The notes beneath the pieces are model-generated. The model was not told where the DNA came from, ran no database searches, and was given only the letters and a program-made list of their open reading frames with translations. Shown here piece by piece: positions 16,630 through 26,522 of a DNA stretch of 64,000 bases. The position numbers were made by a program, and so were the translations under genes. The stretch's first letter is position 1; each line of letters opens with the position of its first letter. The DNA comes from Planomicrobium sp. YIM 101495 (GTDB lineage Bacteria > Bacillota > Bacilli > Bacillales_A > Planococcaceae), in assembly GCF_009707665.1 (NCBI RefSeq), contig NZ_WLZW01000001.1:620001-684000 (forward strand), written 5' to 3'.

Positions 16630-17889
16630 TTATTCCTGTTCCAAGGACTGCGCCCAATCGATCCATTCCGGATTATCCGGCTCCAGTACTTGCAGCTGTT
16701 GTATTAATTCAAGAGCGGCAGGGCGTTTTCCTTCTTCTACGAGGAACCTTGCATAAGCTTGCAGAAATTCCGGGTCGTCCGTGAAGGCTGGATACGCTTC
16801 TGCATAGTATTGTGCTGCTTTGTCGTATTGCTCCGTGCGGCTATACGCATCGGCAAGCATCGGATAAAGCCCGGACCAATCCTGTCCTTCCGTAATGATC
16901 GTCTCGTTCAATTCGATCAAATCGTCATCCTGCTCTTCCGCATGGAAATAAGCTGTCAACGTGTAAATGGCTTCCATGTACTCCGGATCCAGTGCGATGG
17001 CTTGGCGTAAATGCTCGATGCCTTCATCCTTCATCCCGAGCTTGAGTGCCAATTTCCCGGCGAACAAGTAAAATTCCTTATCGAACTCATCGCGGCTCAG
17101 ACCTTCTGTAATCGTTGCGTATGCCGCTTTGTAGTTCTCCTGCATGTTCTCACTTTGCGCTTTCAATAAATACGCGGAGAAATAATCCGGGTCGCTCTCG
17201 ATCAATTCTGCGAGACGGCTGACCGCTTGATCGTAAGCTTTCGTCTGGAAAGAAGCGACAGCTGCTCCGAACAAAGTGTCCGGCAAGACCATCTTTTTCA
17301 ATGTCTCTTCATAATAGGGCAGCGCTTCTTCATAAGCGGCTCCCGCACTGTATACTTCTGCCAATCGTTCCGACAAATCGACACCTTCAATGACCGTGCC
17401 CTCGTTCTTCAGATCCAAATATATTTTCGCTGATTCCAAATAACGCCCGGAATCAAGCAGCAATTCCGCTTTTGCCTGCAATAGCAGTGGTTCCCCCGGC
17501 ATTAACGCGATCGCTTCATCCAGCCGCTTCTCAGCCGCTTCCAATAAGCCTTGCATGTGGAACAAGTCCGCTAGTGTTACGAGTGCTTGCGGATACAGCT
17601 CGTCGTCTTCTGAAATCTCCATCAAAGCATTCAGCGCATCGTCCTCGCGATCGATTTCGATCAGCAAATTCGCGCGGTCGATGACCAGTTGGGACTCATC
17701 CGGCAAAATGAACTGCAAGTGCTCAAGGATTTTCACGGCCTCTTCCACATAGCCGATATCCGCTAGCCATTCGGATACATCGTATTGTTCATCCGGACTG
17801 CCTGACAGCAGGAAACCTTCCAACGCTTTATCCAGTGCGACGGGGCTTCCGGCCTCGACAGCCTGTTGTATTTGTTCTATATTCGCCAT
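16630..17889 (-). CDS. ypiA: TPR-repeat protein YpiA
   Basis: A 419-residue all-helical protein with about ten tetratricopeptide repeats, for example ALVTLADLFHMQGLLEAAEK and AAQYYAEAYPAFTDDPEFL. It is strongly acidic and has no signal peptide or membrane segment, so it is probably a cytoplasmic protein-binding scaffold. The start at 17889 (MANIEQIQQAVE) has AGGTGAGG before it; the frame continues upstream into unlikely sequence. It follows aroA, as in B. subtilis. Its partners are unknown. Confidence 0.88.
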   Translation of the reverse strand: MANIEQIQQAVEAGSPVALDKALEGFLLSGSPDEQYDVSEWLADIGYVEEAVKILEHLQFILPDESQLVIDRANLLIEIDREDDALNALMEISEDDELYPQALVTLADLFHMQGLLEAAEKRLDEAIALMPGEPLLLQAKAELLLDSGRYLESAKIYLDLKNEGTVIEGVDLSERLAEVYSAGAAYEEALPYYEETLKKMVLPDTLFGAAVASFQTKAYDQAVSRLAELIESDPDYFSAYLLKAQSENMQENYKAAYATITEGLSRDEFDKEFYLFAGKLALKLGMKDEGIEHLRQAIALDPEYMEAIYTLTAYFHAEEQDDDLIELNETIITEGQDWSGLYPMLADAYSRTEQYDKAAQYYAEAYPAFTDDPEFLQAYARFLVEEGKRPAALELIQQLQVLEPDNPEWIDWAQSLEQE

Positions 17890-17973
17890 TTCCTCACCTA
17901 CTTCATAATCTCTCTTATATCCTACACGAAAGCGGGCTTTGCTCCCAATCAAAAAGACTTCCCCGAAGGAAAG

Positions 17974-19257
17974 TCAGCGAATCATAGACTCAAGTTGTTC
18001 AAAAAAGTTCGGATACGAAACGGCGATGCATTCCACATCATCGATTTCAACCGGTCCATCTGTAATTAATGCCGCTACTGCAGCCATCATTCCGAGGCGG
18101 TGATCTCCGTATGATGCAAGCTTCGCACCGTTCAGTTTCGTCGGTCCATTGATGACCATCCCGTCTGTGGTCGCTTCGATGTCAGCACCAAGCTTCTTCA
18201 GCTCCGTGACGACTGCGTCGATGCGGTCCGTTTCTTTCACACGCAGCTCTTCTGCGTCTTTGATGACCGTCGTCCCTTCAGCTTGTGTCGCAACAAGTGC
18301 AAGAAGTGGAATTTCATCGATCAAGCGTGGGATAACCGCTCCGCCGATTTCCGTCCCGACAAGCTTGGAATAACGGATCGTCATGTCGGCAGAAGGCTCT
18401 CCTGCTCCGTCACGCTCCACTAGTTCAAAGTCCGCACCCATCGCCTTGATGACATCCAAGATGCCCGTGCGCGTCGGGTTCGTCCCCATCTGTTCAATCG
18501 TGATGTCGCTTCCTTCTGCAACTAATGCGGCACCGATCATGAACGCTGCAGATGAAATATCTCCTGGCACTTCAACATTCGCTGTCTTCAATTGCTGGTC
18601 GCCCGAGATTTCGATTTTGCTGTCTTCTTGGCTCAATTGAACACCGAACGTTTGCAACATGATTTCCGTATGGTTACGCGAAGGAACCGGTTCGATGATT
18701 GTCGTCGTACCTTCCGCGTTCAGCGCAGCGAGTAAAATCGCAGACTTTACTTGCGCACTGGCGACAGGCATCGTATATTCGATTGCCTTGAGCGTCTTGC
18801 CTTGCACCGCGACCGGCGTATACTGACCGCCTTCACGGCCACGGATATCCGCCCCCATTTCTCTCAGTGGATTCAGCACACGGTTCATCGGACGCTTCCC
18901 GATCGAAGCATCCCCTGTCATGATTGAATGGAAGCCGGTACCCGCAAGGATTCCGAGCATGAGCCGTGTCGTTGTGCCGGAGTTTCCTGTGTACAGCACT
19001 TCGGCAGGTTCCCTCCAGGCGTTCATGCCTTCACTCTCAACGGTTACGTGCCCACCGTCCTGTGTGATCTGGACGCCTAACTGCCGGAAGCAATCGATCG
19101 TCCGCAGACAGTCCTCTCCAGCAAGGAAACCAGTGACTTCCGTCTTCCCTTGTGCCATTGCACCGAACATCACTGCCCGGTGAGAAATCGATTTATCGCC
19201 AGGTACCTTAATGTTCCCGTTCAATACAGGTGACATGTAATTCAGCTGTTTACTCAT
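17974..19257 (-). CDS. aroA: 3-phosphoshikimate 1-carboxyvinyltransferase (EPSP synthase)
   Basis: Adds enolpyruvate from PEP to shikimate 3-phosphate in the shikimate pathway. The 427-residue protein has the signature GDKSISHRAVM near the N-terminus, LMLGILAGTGF, and RVKETDRIDAV near the C-terminus. The start at 19257 (MSKQLNYMSPV) avoids overlap with tyrA and follows AAAGGA by 9-10 nt. It is the last gene of the aroC-aroB-aroH-tyrA-aroA run. B. subtilis calls this gene aroE. Confidence 0.96.
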   Translation of the reverse strand: MSKQLNYMSPVLNGNIKVPGDKSISHRAVMFGAMAQGKTEVTGFLAGEDCLRTIDCFRQLGVQITQDGGHVTVESEGMNAWREPAEVLYTGNSGTTTRLMLGILAGTGFHSIMTGDASIGKRPMNRVLNPLREMGADIRGREGGQYTPVAVQGKTLKAIEYTMPVASAQVKSAILLAALNAEGTTTIIEPVPSRNHTEIMLQTFGVQLSQEDSKIEISGDQQLKTANVEVPGDISSAAFMIGAALVAEGSDITIEQMGTNPTRTGILDVIKAMGADFELVERDGAGEPSADMTIRYSKLVGTEIGGAVIPRLIDEIPLLALVATQAEGTTVIKDAEELRVKETDRIDAVVTELKKLGADIEATTDGMVINGPTKLNGAKLASYGDHRLGMMAAVAALITDGPVEIDDVECIAVSYPNFFEQLESMIR

Positions 19258-19271
19258 CCGCTTCCATCCTT

Positions 19272-20363
19272 TCAGGAAATATACGTATCGAAATCGGTTC
19301 TCTTCGACAGACACCGCTCAGCATCCGCACGATCTTCTGACGTTTGGAAAGAAATGACGAGTATCCCGAAGACATCTTCACGCGTCTCCAAGATGCGCAA
19401 GTTAACGATACTGATCTGCTCTTCCGCAAGATGTCCCATGACTTCTGCCAAGACACCGGGAACGTCAGGCACATCGACATACAAGTCGAATGCTGAATAA
19501 AACGCACCGTGACCAGCAATCGGCAATGCATCACGCACTTGTTTTGCGTCATTGAAGTATTGTTTGATGGAATCGCCATTGTTCTCTGTAAGCAATTGTT
19601 TCAAGTCGGCCATTTCAGCCATCCAGTTATCCAGCTGCGCGAGGATTACCGGGTTGTTTTGGATCGTGATATCCCGCCACATATCCGGATTGGACGAGGC
19701 GATACGGGTAATATCACGGAAACCACCTGCTGCAAGCTGCTTCGCAAACGGGTACTGTTCTTGTTTGTCCAGCTGGTGAACGAGCGACGCCGCAATCAAG
19801 TGAGGGAAGTGGCTGACGATCGCCGTCATTTCATCATGTTCGAACGCTTGCATGACATGGACTTTCGCCTTTGTCACTTTTAGCAGCTCATGCAACTGTT
19901 CCACTTCTTCTCCGCCGATTAGTGCGGCTGTCGGCGTCAATATGTAAAATGCATTTTCGAACAAGACATCTTTCGCAGCTTCTACGCCGCTTTTATGTGA
20001 ACCTGCCATCGGGTGGCCACCGATGAAGCGAAGACCGAGCCGTTCGGCAGCTTCCATGATGATCACTTTCGTACTGCCTGTGTCAGAAAACACAGCCGTA
20101 TCTTTCGTTTCCCACGTTTTGCATTGTTCCATCAAAGTAAGTGTCGCACCGACCGGCGTTGCGAAAATAATCCAGTCGGCTCGTTTGACACCTTCTTCGA
20201 TGTTCCGAGGCGCTTCTTGCACAACCCCCATCTTAAGTGCTTTCGTCACCGCCAGCGGATCGCTGTCAAAGCCGGTGACAAGAAGATTTTCGTTCCGTTG
20301 CAAGGCACGTGCAAGAGAACCTCCGATCAAGCCGAGTCCGATGATGAAGACGTGGCGCATCAT
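19272..20363 (-). CDS. tyrA: Prephenate dehydrogenase with ACT domain
   Basis: Oxidatively decarboxylates prephenate to 4-hydroxyphenylpyruvate for tyrosine synthesis. The 363-residue protein has the NAD-binding GLGLIGGSLARAL at residues 9-21, the GGHPMAGSHKSGVEAA substrate region, and a C-terminal ACT domain (about 290-363; DVPGVLAEVMGHLAEEQIS) that probably binds tyrosine for feedback control. It overlaps aroH by 4 bp. In B. subtilis, seven genes (trpEDCFBA and hisC) lie between aroH and tyrA; here the two are directly coupled. Confidence 0.95.
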   Translation of the reverse strand: MMRHVFIIGLGLIGGSLARALQRNENLLVTGFDSDPLAVTKALKMGVVQEAPRNIEEGVKRADWIIFATPVGATLTLMEQCKTWETKDTAVFSDTGSTKVIIMEAAERLGLRFIGGHPMAGSHKSGVEAAKDVLFENAFYILTPTAALIGGEEVEQLHELLKVTKAKVHVMQAFEHDEMTAIVSHFPHLIAASLVHQLDKQEQYPFAKQLAAGGFRDITRIASSNPDMWRDITIQNNPVILAQLDNWMAEMADLKQLLTENNGDSIKQYFNDAKQVRDALPIAGHGAFYSAFDLYVDVPDVPGVLAEVMGHLAEEQISIVNLRILETREDVFGILVISFQTSEDRADAERCLSKRTDFDTYIS

Positions 20364-20740
20364 ACAGACTTCACCTGTTTCTGTACAAGGTCAGGACGCA
20401 GTTTGGTGGCATCATTCAAATAGATGTGCCGGATTTCCTGTTGGGCGATCTTCGTGTTGACATGCATCATGAGACGGATGCAGCGCGGCAAAGAGTTCGG
20501 CACGCTCATCTCATGCGTGCACATGACCGGCACGTACGTCCATCCTTCGATGGTGCGGATCGCTTTTGCCGGAAAAGCGGAAGAAAGATCCGTTGTTGTT
20601 GAAATGATAACCGATGCGACTTCATCAGGAGAAATAGAATTTTCCGCTACCATCTGCAAAGCAAGCTGGCGTGTTGCTTCGAAAATTTCATCTGCATGGT
20701 CTTCCGTTACTGTGGTCGCGCCTCTGACTCCCCGTATCAT
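20360..20740 (-). CDS. aroH: Chorismate mutase, AroH type
   Basis: Rearranges chorismate to prephenate. The 126-residue protein begins MIRGVRGATTVTEDHADEI, the mark of the trimeric AroH fold, with the active-site Arg7 present. The Cys-Arg pair of the second catalytic region is probably represented around SLPRCIRLMMHV. It overlaps both aroB (4 bp) and tyrA (4 bp), so translation of the three is coupled. Length equals that of the B. subtilis enzyme within a residue or so. Confidence 0.95.
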   Translation of the reverse strand: MIRGVRGATTVTEDHADEIFEATRQLALQMVAENSISPDEVASVIISTTTDLSSAFPAKAIRTIEGWTYVPVMCTHEMSVPNSLPRCIRLMMHVNTKIAQQEIRHIYLNDATKLRPDLVQKQVKSV

Positions 20741-21813
20741 GCAATCATCCCCTTAATTAATGATTTCAATTCTCCATAAGCGGCTGTTGCTACTTGTTCA
20801 TCGATTGTCTGCATGAACGGCTGTCCCGTCTGTTCAAGCATGACAAAATTCAATTGGCCGTCCGAAGACTTTTTATCTTTTTTCATGTATGGCAATAGTT
20901 CGGTAAAATCCGTTTCTCTCAGGCGTCCGAGCGGGTAATCGTTCTGCTCGGCCCACGTGAGGTAAGCAGCTAGCTTATCGTGGCGCGACAATACAAGGGC
21001 ATAGGCCATTCCTAGGACGACCGCTTCACCGTGTGTGATGTTGCCATAGCCCCAGTACCCTTCTAGTGCATGCGCAAGCGTGTGGCCGAAGTTCAAGAAC
21101 TTCCGCACACTTCCTTCGCGCTCATCTTCAGAGACGATGGCCGCTTTCACCAAAATGCCTTTTTCCAGGTGATCCGCTAACACTTCTTCCGTCATGTCCG
21201 AAAAGCTTCCAGCTGTCAAAAGTTCTTCAAGCCAGCCTTCATTCGAAATGAACGCGTGCTTGATCACTTCCGCCATTCCGGAACGGACTTGTTCAGGCGG
21301 GAGACTCGTCAGGAGTGATGTCTCATAAACGACCGCTGCGGGCTGATAGAACGTGCCGACCATATTTTTCCCTTGTGGGTGGTTGATCGCCGTCTTCCCG
21401 CCGACTGCACTGTCATGAGCCAAAATGGTCGTCGGCACTTGAATGTACGGAATGCCGCGCATGAATGTCGATGCGACGAATCCGACGACGTCTCCTGTTG
21501 CACCCCCGCCAAAAGCGATTAGCACAGATTTTCGTGAGAATCCTTCAGTCAGCAAGAACGTTTGGCAGTCCATGAAGACGTCCACGGATTTCGCCTGTTC
21601 GCCGGAAGGGATGACTTTCGTCAATACCGGTAAGCCATCAAGTTCTTTCATCAGCTTATCCAAATGGAGCGCCGCGACCTTCTCGTCCACTATGACCGCA
21701 ATTTTGTCCGCCTGTCCGAGAAGCTCTCCGTACACTTGACTGAAAAGCCCGAAGACACCGGCACCGATATGGACGTTGTATGGTTCACTTGCTTGGACCT
21801 CCAAAGTTTTCAC
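20737..21813 (-). CDS. aroB: 3-dehydroquinate synthase
   Basis: Cyclises DAHP to 3-dehydroquinate, using NAD and a divalent metal. The 358-residue protein has GGGATGDVVGFVASTFMRG (NAD and substrate binding), the DSAVGGKTAINHPQGKN stretch and NFGHTLAHALEG with metal-binding histidines. It begins 3 bp beyond aroC and overlaps aroH by 4 bp. It is the second gene of the aromatic operon. Confidence 0.96.
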   Translation of the reverse strand: MKTLEVQASEPYNVHIGAGVFGLFSQVYGELLGQADKIAVIVDEKVAALHLDKLMKELDGLPVLTKVIPSGEQAKSVDVFMDCQTFLLTEGFSRKSVLIAFGGGATGDVVGFVASTFMRGIPYIQVPTTILAHDSAVGGKTAINHPQGKNMVGTFYQPAAVVYETSLLTSLPPEQVRSGMAEVIKHAFISNEGWLEELLTAGSFSDMTEEVLADHLEKGILVKAAIVSEDEREGSVRKFLNFGHTLAHALEGYWGYGNITHGEAVVLGMAYALVLSRHDKLAAYLTWAEQNDYPLGRLRETDFTELLPYMKKDKKSSDGQLNFVMLEQTGQPFMQTIDEQVATAAYGELKSLIKGMIA

Positions 21814-21816
21814 GGT

Positions 21817-22989
21817 TCAGTACCCCTTTGCGTATTGTTTGAACTCTTCGATATTCGCCTTCAAGCGTGGGAGTTGGTCAGCATCGAACTGCTCAAGCAA
21901 CGCTTTTGCCACTTCGAATGCGACAACGTGTTCTGCAACGATCGACGCTGCCGGTACTGCACAGCTATCCGAACGCTCGATACTTGCTTGGAACGGCTCT
22001 TTTGTGTCGATGTCGACACTTTGGAGCGGCTTGTACAATGTCGGGATCGGCTTCATCACACCGCGTACGACAATCGGCATCCCCGTTGTCATGCCGCCCT
22101 CTAATCCGCCAAGACGGTTCGTTTTGCGTGTGTAGCCCTGCTCTTCGTCCCACAGGATTTCATCGTGCACTTCGCTTCCAGGTTTGCGTGCCATTTCGAA
22201 GCCAAGACCGAACTCGACGCCTTTGAACGCATTGATGCTCATTACCGCACCAGCGATTTTCGAATCAAGCTTGCGGTCGTAATGGACGTAAGATCCAACT
22301 CCTGCAGGCATGCCTTCGACCACCACTTCGACAGTTCCACCGATCGAGTCTCCGTTTTTCTTCGCCTCGTCGATTAGGTCCGTCATTTGTTTCGTGACGC
22401 TTGGATCTGCACAGTACACTGCGTCTTCTTCGACGATTGCGCGGATTTCACTCGCTGATTTGCCTTCGTATGTTTCCGGATTCGTCCGGATGCCTCCGAT
22501 TTCCGTAACGTGAGAGACGATTTCAACGCCGAGCTCTGCAAGCAGCTGTTTCGCTACTGCTCCAACTGCAACGCGTACAGTCGTTTCACGTGCTGAAGAT
22601 CGTTCAAGGACGTTACGCAAGTCGCGGTGGCCATATTTCATACCGCCGTTCAGATCCGCATGTCCTGGACGTGGTCGCGTAAGCTGACGCTTCACTTCTG
22701 CATCGTCTTCGACAGGTTCGATACCCATGACGTTCGTCCAGTGCTTCCAGTCATCATTTTTCACGACAAGAGCAACCGGGGAGCCAAGTGTCAAGCCGTG
22801 GCGCACGCCGGAAACGATCTCCACCGTGTCTTTCTCGATCTGCATTCTTCTCCCACGCCCGTGACCTCCTTGGCGCCGTTTCAACTCTTTGTTGATCATT
22901 TCTGCAGTCAGTGGCATTTGAGCCGGTAAACCTTCTATAATAGCTGTCAATTGTGGCCCATGGGATTCTCCCGCTGTTAAGTAACGCAT
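21817..22989 (-). CDS. aroC: Chorismate synthase
   Basis: Makes chorismate from EPSP with reduced FMN. The 390-residue product has the signatures [27 protein letters not shown] and [13 protein letters not shown]. The ATG at 22989 is preferred over a GTG two codons upstream because GGGGG lies 9 nt before it and the B. subtilis protein starts [11 protein letters not shown] as well. It is first in the run aroC-aroB-aroH-tyrA-aroA. cheR, which lies between ndk and this gene in B. subtilis, is absent. B. subtilis calls it aroF. Confidence 0.96.
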   Translation of the reverse strand: MRYLTAGESHGPQLTAIIEGLPAQMPLTAEMINKELKRRQGGHGRGRRMQIEKDTVEIVSGVRHGLTLGSPVALVVKNDDWKHWTNVMGIEPVEDDAEVKRQLTRPRPGHADLNGGMKYGHRDLRNVLERSSARETTVRVAVGAVAKQLLAELGVEIVSHVTEIGGIRTNPETYEGKSASEIRAIVEEDAVYCADPSVTKQMTDLIDEAKKNGDSIGGTVEVVVEGMPAGVGSYVHYDRKLDSKIAGAVMSINAFKGVEFGLGFEMARKPGSEVHDEILWDEEQGYTRKTNRLGGLEGGMTTGMPIVVRGVMKPIPTLYKPLQSVDIDTKEPFQASIERSDSCAVPAASIVAEHVVAFEVAKALLEQFDADQLPRLKANIEEFKQYAKGY

Positions 22990-23113
22990 CGACACTTTCC
23001 CCCTTCAACGTGCTAAAGTATTATATATATCACTATAACATATCATATTCGTTCAATTCTATATGATTTCACTGAAAAACGAAACAATCAAAAAAGTGTT
23101 GCAGGTGTAATAG

Positions 23114-23160
23114 AAAAGACCGCTCGGACAACCAAATAATGGCTGTCCGAGCGGTCTTTT
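23114..23160 (-). terminator. Terminator after ndk
   Basis: A 17-bp perfect stem (AAAAGACCGCTCGGACA paired across a 13-nt loop) with T-run, 15 bp beyond the ndk stop codon. Confidence 0.9.
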
Positions 23161-23175
23161 GCCGAAGCTTGGGAA

Positions 23176-23622
23176 TTAGTTTACCCAGCTAGACATTGTT
23201 TTTTCGTATGTTACCAATTCTTCTTCTTTGAAGAACAAGCCGATTTCGCGCTCAGCGCTTTCAGCTGAATCCGAACCGTGGATCATGTTTTTGCCGACAG
23301 TAACTGCGAAGTCTCCGCGGATTGTTCCTGGAGCTGCATCTTTAGGGTTTGTAGCGCCCATCATCTGACGTGCAGTCAAGATAACGTTTTCACCTTCCCA
23401 AACCATTGCGAATACAGGACCTGAAGTGATGAAGTCAACCAATTCACCGAAGAATGGGCGCTCTTTGTGCTCGCCGTAATGCTCTTCAGCCAATTCAGTT
23501 GGGATCTGCATCAATTTCGCTCCAGCAAGGTTGAAACCTTTTTTCTCGAAACGTGCTACGATTTCACCGATTACGTTGCGTTGAACGCCGTCTGGTTTTA
23601 CCATCAAAAATGTTTTTTCCAT
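23176..23622 (-). CDS. ndk: Nucleoside diphosphate kinase
   Basis: Transfers the gamma phosphate between nucleoside triphosphates and diphosphates through a phosphohistidine. The 148-residue protein has [12 protein letters not shown] at 5-16 and the active-site His115 in [13 protein letters not shown]. The start at 23622 ([12 protein letters not shown]) has GGAG 10 nt before it; an upstream in-frame extension has no site. It follows the hepT-menG-hepS cluster, as in B. subtilis, and is closed by a strong terminator. Confidence 0.96.
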   Translation of the reverse strand: MEKTFLMVKPDGVQRNVIGEIVARFEKKGFNLAGAKLMQIPTELAEEHYGEHKERPFFGELVDFITSGPVFAMVWEGENVILTARQMMGATNPKDAAPGTIRGDFAVTVGKNMIHGSDSAESAEREIGLFFKEEELVTYEKTMSSWVN

Positions 23623-23720
23623 TTTATAAACACTCCTCTTTCCCAAAATCGGGCGTGTTGCCCACCTTAAAAAATACTATCATTGTCCACTTAAAAGTCA
23701 ACTATATATATCGAATCAAA

Positions 23721-24695
23721 TCAAAGTTTCCGATTGCCCATCGTCAAGGCAATGCGTCGCATCATTTTGGTCGCAGAGCTTTTAGGCAGCTCGTCCAGTT
23801 CATCAAGTGCTTTCTGCAAATAACGGTCGCTCAGTGCACGCGACTGCTTCATCGCGTCACTGTCCCGGACCGTCGCGACGATCTCGAGCCGTTCACTGTC
23901 CGTCAACTCACGTTCGTTGCCGCTTTTCAGCAATGCATAAATTTTCGGGTCTTTCCGCGCATACAGGACCGGCAATGTGATATTGCCTTGCATGAAGTCG
24001 CTGCCCGATGGTTTCCCGAGCACTTCATCGGAAGACGTGAAATCAAGGATATCATCGATGATTTGGAACGACATCCCCATGAAGTAACCGAAGCGGCGAA
24101 GATGTGCGGTCGTCTTGGCATCCGCACCAGCAGCGACGGCACCAAGTTCACAGCTCGATGAAATGAGCAGTGCGGTTTTCCGCTTGATGCGCCGTAAGTA
24201 GTCACGGAGGTTCTGGTCCAGCTTGAACTTGTCTTCGATCTGGATGATTTCGCCTCTGCACACCTCGATGATCGTTTTCGATAAGATTCGATGAATGACC
24301 GGCGACTCGACACGCGTGATGTATTCGAGTGAACGGCCCAGCAAGAAATCACCAGTATACATCGCAACGCTATTGTTCCACTGCGATTTGACCGTCGGAC
24401 GTCCTCTCCGGATCTCCGAATCGTCGATGACATCATCGTGCACGAGCGAAGCCATATGGATCAGCTCGAGTGGCACCGCGATCTTTTTCAATATATCGAT
24501 GTTGTAATCACCGAATTTGCCTGCGAGTAACACAAAAATCGGCCGGATCCGTTTCCCTCCGGCCTGCAATAAATGAAGAGAAGCATCGTTTAGTAGGAGA
24601 GATTCGGAATTCACTGCCCGTTCTAATTCTTTTTCGATCACTTCCAACTCAGGCTTTATGTCGGAATAAAGCAATTTCAACTTCATCTTTTCCAC
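23721..24695 (-). CDS. hepT: Heptaprenyl diphosphate synthase component II
   Basis: Catalytic subunit of the enzyme that makes the C35 side chain of menaquinone-7 from FPP and IPP. The two aspartate-rich motifs are DDVIDD and DDILD, with GGKRIRPIF upstream. The GTG at 24695 (VEKMKLKLLYSD) follows AGAAGG by 7 nt; ATG at 24686 and TTG at 24713 are alternatives. The small partner subunit hepS is two genes upstream and menG lies between, as in the B. subtilis gerC operon. Confidence 0.94.
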   Translation of the reverse strand: MEKMKLKLLYSDIKPELEVIEKELERAVNSESLLLNDASLHLLQAGGKRIRPIFVLLAGKFGDYNIDILKKIAVPLELIHMASLVHDDVIDDSEIRRGRPTVKSQWNNSVAMYTGDFLLGRSLEYITRVESPVIHRILSKTIIEVCRGEIIQIEDKFKLDQNLRDYLRRIKRKTALLISSSCELGAVAAGADAKTTAHLRRFGYFMGMSFQIIDDILDFTSSDEVLGKPSGSDFMQGNITLPVLYARKDPKIYALLKSGNERELTDSERLEIVATVRDSDAMKQSRALSDRYLQKALDELDELPKSSATKMMRRIALTMGNRKL

Positions 24696-24715
24696 TGATG
24701 AACCTTCTCCCAACT

Positions 24716-25414
24716 TTACTTTTTCGTACCAAGGTGAAGCGCAGCGGCTCCGCCTGTATACGGCTTATATTTCACGTCTTTGAATCCGATGCGGTCGAAC
24801 AGCTTCGCCAGCTCTTTCATCCCAGGGAAATCTTTCGCAGATTCCTGGAGCCATGAATATTCCTTGTAGCTCTTAGCGAACAGTCTTCCGAATGTCGGCA
24901 TGATAAAGCGGAAATAGAAGCGGAATGCCGGCTTGAACAGCATGTTGTTCGGCTGTGAAGTTTCCAGACAGGCGATGACGCCACCCGGCTTCAAGACACG
25001 GTACATTTCAGATAGTACCTTTTCGTAATCAGGTACGTTCCGAAGACCAAAACCGATCGTCACATAGTGGAAGGAGTTATCTGGAAACGGCAATTCCATC
25101 GCGTTGCCGCGAATCATCTCCACTTGTGGATAACCTTTCGTCTTCTCGATGCCGACATCAAGCATGTTCTGGCTGAAGTCCAATCCTGTGACACTGCCTT
25201 CCGGTCCTACCGCATCCGCAAGGGCAATCGTCCAGTCCCCCGTGCCGCAGCAAACGTCAAGTGCTGCCGTGCCGGGTTGTACGTCCATCTTCTCCATCGT
25301 ATCCTTACGCCACTTACTGTGTTGCTGAAAACTGATGACACTATTCATTTGATCATAGTTACCTGAAATCTTCTCGAAAACTTCATGTACACGCCGTTCT
25401 TTAGATGTCTGCAT
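24716..25414 (-). CDS. menG: Demethylmenaquinone methyltransferase
   Basis: Methylates demethylmenaquinone with S-adenosylmethionine, the last step of menaquinone synthesis. The 232-residue UbiE/MenG protein has the SAM-binding [31 protein letters not shown], and [16 protein letters not shown] near the C-terminus. AAGGA precedes the ATG. It lies between the two subunits of heptaprenyl diphosphate synthase. The product feeds the menaquinol-oxidising qcr complex encoded at 13-15 kb. Confidence 0.95.
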   Translation of the reverse strand: MQTSKERRVHEVFEKISGNYDQMNSVISFQQHSKWRKDTMEKMDVQPGTAALDVCCGTGDWTIALADAVGPEGSVTGLDFSQNMLDVGIEKTKGYPQVEMIRGNAMELPFPDNSFHYVTIGFGLRNVPDYEKVLSEMYRVLKPGGVIACLETSQPNNMLFKPAFRFYFRFIMPTFGRLFAKSYKEYSWLQESAKDFPGMKELAKLFDRIGFKDVKYKPYTGGAAALHLGTKK

Positions 25415-25434
25415 TTTTTCTCATCCTTCTCATC

Positions 25435-26199
25435 TCAATTGCTCAGCTTGATGCTGATCTTATGCGGAATTAATTGATGCAAATAGTGATCTGCTGCGTA
25501 CGGCAGCGCACATGCGCGTGCTGCTTCGGAAATCTCCCGCTCGAGCGCTTCGAGTTTTCCTGTGAGCCACGCTTCTTTCGCTGCCGGTTCAGGGAAGTGA
25601 TGGTCCAGCTTGCGCAAGATCGGCGTCGTACCGCCTGCCTGCATCAGCTGCAGCTCCTTTGCATAACGCTCGTAGACAAGCACCAACCTGGAGAGGTCGC
25701 TGTATCGTTCATATCCATAGAAACGATAGAACGCTTCTATGAGTGACGACTCAATGGAGTGAATCGAGCGATCGAAGTCAGCGAGCGAACCGTTCGCCGC
25801 TGTATGGAACGAAGCCCTCTGTTCACTAACTGTGACGACGGCAGATGCCAGCTCCCTGATCAAGTCGATGTTGTCCAGATTGGCGAGCAGTTGGTAGTAG
25901 ATGCCGCTATAGAAATCCCCGGCCAGAACCGTCAATTGCTGCTCTTTTGTCGCCGTCCCGTGCTCTTCGATCAAATCATGCGCATGGAGTGCCGCATAAA
26001 TGATTGCAACGGTCTTTGCAGAAGTCCGGATCTCATCCGACCAATGCATACCCCCGAACTCCGGAATCAGCAAAAAAAACAAACGGGCTCGGGAAATGAC
26101 CGGCCCAGCTGTATATTGTTGCAATGTCCGCTGATGGACCATTTCCTGAATCTCAGCTTCCATTGATGAAATTTTTAACGGTATCATTTGTTCGTTCAT
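25435..26199 (-). CDS. hepS: Heptaprenyl diphosphate synthase component I
   Basis: Small non-catalytic subunit needed by HepT. The 254-residue protein is helical and poorly conserved, with AALHAHDLIEEHG and LTVLAGDFYSGIYYQLLA, which resemble degenerate prenyl-synthase helices without the full aspartate motifs. The start at 26199 (MNEQMIPLKIS) has GGAG 8 nt before it; ATG at 26217 has no site. Assignment relies on these motifs together with its position upstream of menG-hepT. Confidence 0.88.
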   Translation of the reverse strand: MNEQMIPLKISSMEAEIQEMVHQRTLQQYTAGPVISRARLFFLLIPEFGGMHWSDEIRTSAKTVAIIYAALHAHDLIEEHGTATKEQQLTVLAGDFYSGIYYQLLANLDNIDLIRELASAVVTVSEQRASFHTAANGSLADFDRSIHSIESSLIEAFYRFYGYERYSDLSRLVLVYERYAKELQLMQAGGTTPILRKLDHHFPEPAAKEAWLTGKLEALEREISEAARACALPYAADHYLHQLIPHKISIKLSN

Positions 26200-26276
26200 A
26201 CTGCTTGCTCCATTCATCAGTTAGCCACACTTTACTAGTATAGCACAGGCAGCTGCAGCCTAAAGGGGCATCGCGC

Positions 26277-26498
26277 CTATTTTTTCGATTCGCTTTCAAT
26301 CACACCATGGGCTGTGTGTATCTCGGCTTTCCCGCGGATCTTCATCGCTGAAGTATGCTCTGTAAACTGTGCAATCATGACTTCGCCGTCGTCCAGCTTT
26401 TCGGTATGGTGGAATTTCGTGTTATTGCCACGCGTCAGTCCGATGACGTTGACGCCATCTTCCTGTGCACGGATTACAATGTATTCTGTTTGGGACAT
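26277..26498 (-). CDS. mtrB: trp RNA-binding attenuation protein (TRAP)
   Basis: Ring-forming protein that, with bound tryptophan, binds (G/U)AG repeats in RNA and attenuates the trp operon. The conserved core [23 protein letters not shown] and [19 protein letters not shown] is nearly the B. subtilis sequence. The ATG at 26498 gives 73 residues; a GTG at 26507 would give 76 and aligns equally well. It lies 24 bp beyond folE, as in B. subtilis mtrAB. The trp operon itself is not in the aromatic cluster of this window, so the target must be elsewhere. Confidence 0.95.
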   Translation of the reverse strand: MSQTEYIVIRAQEDGVNVIGLTRGNNTKFHHTEKLDDGEVMIAQFTEHTSAMKIRGKAEIHTAHGVIESESKK

Positions 26499-26522
26499 TC
26501 TCTTCACCCATCTCTCTCGTCA

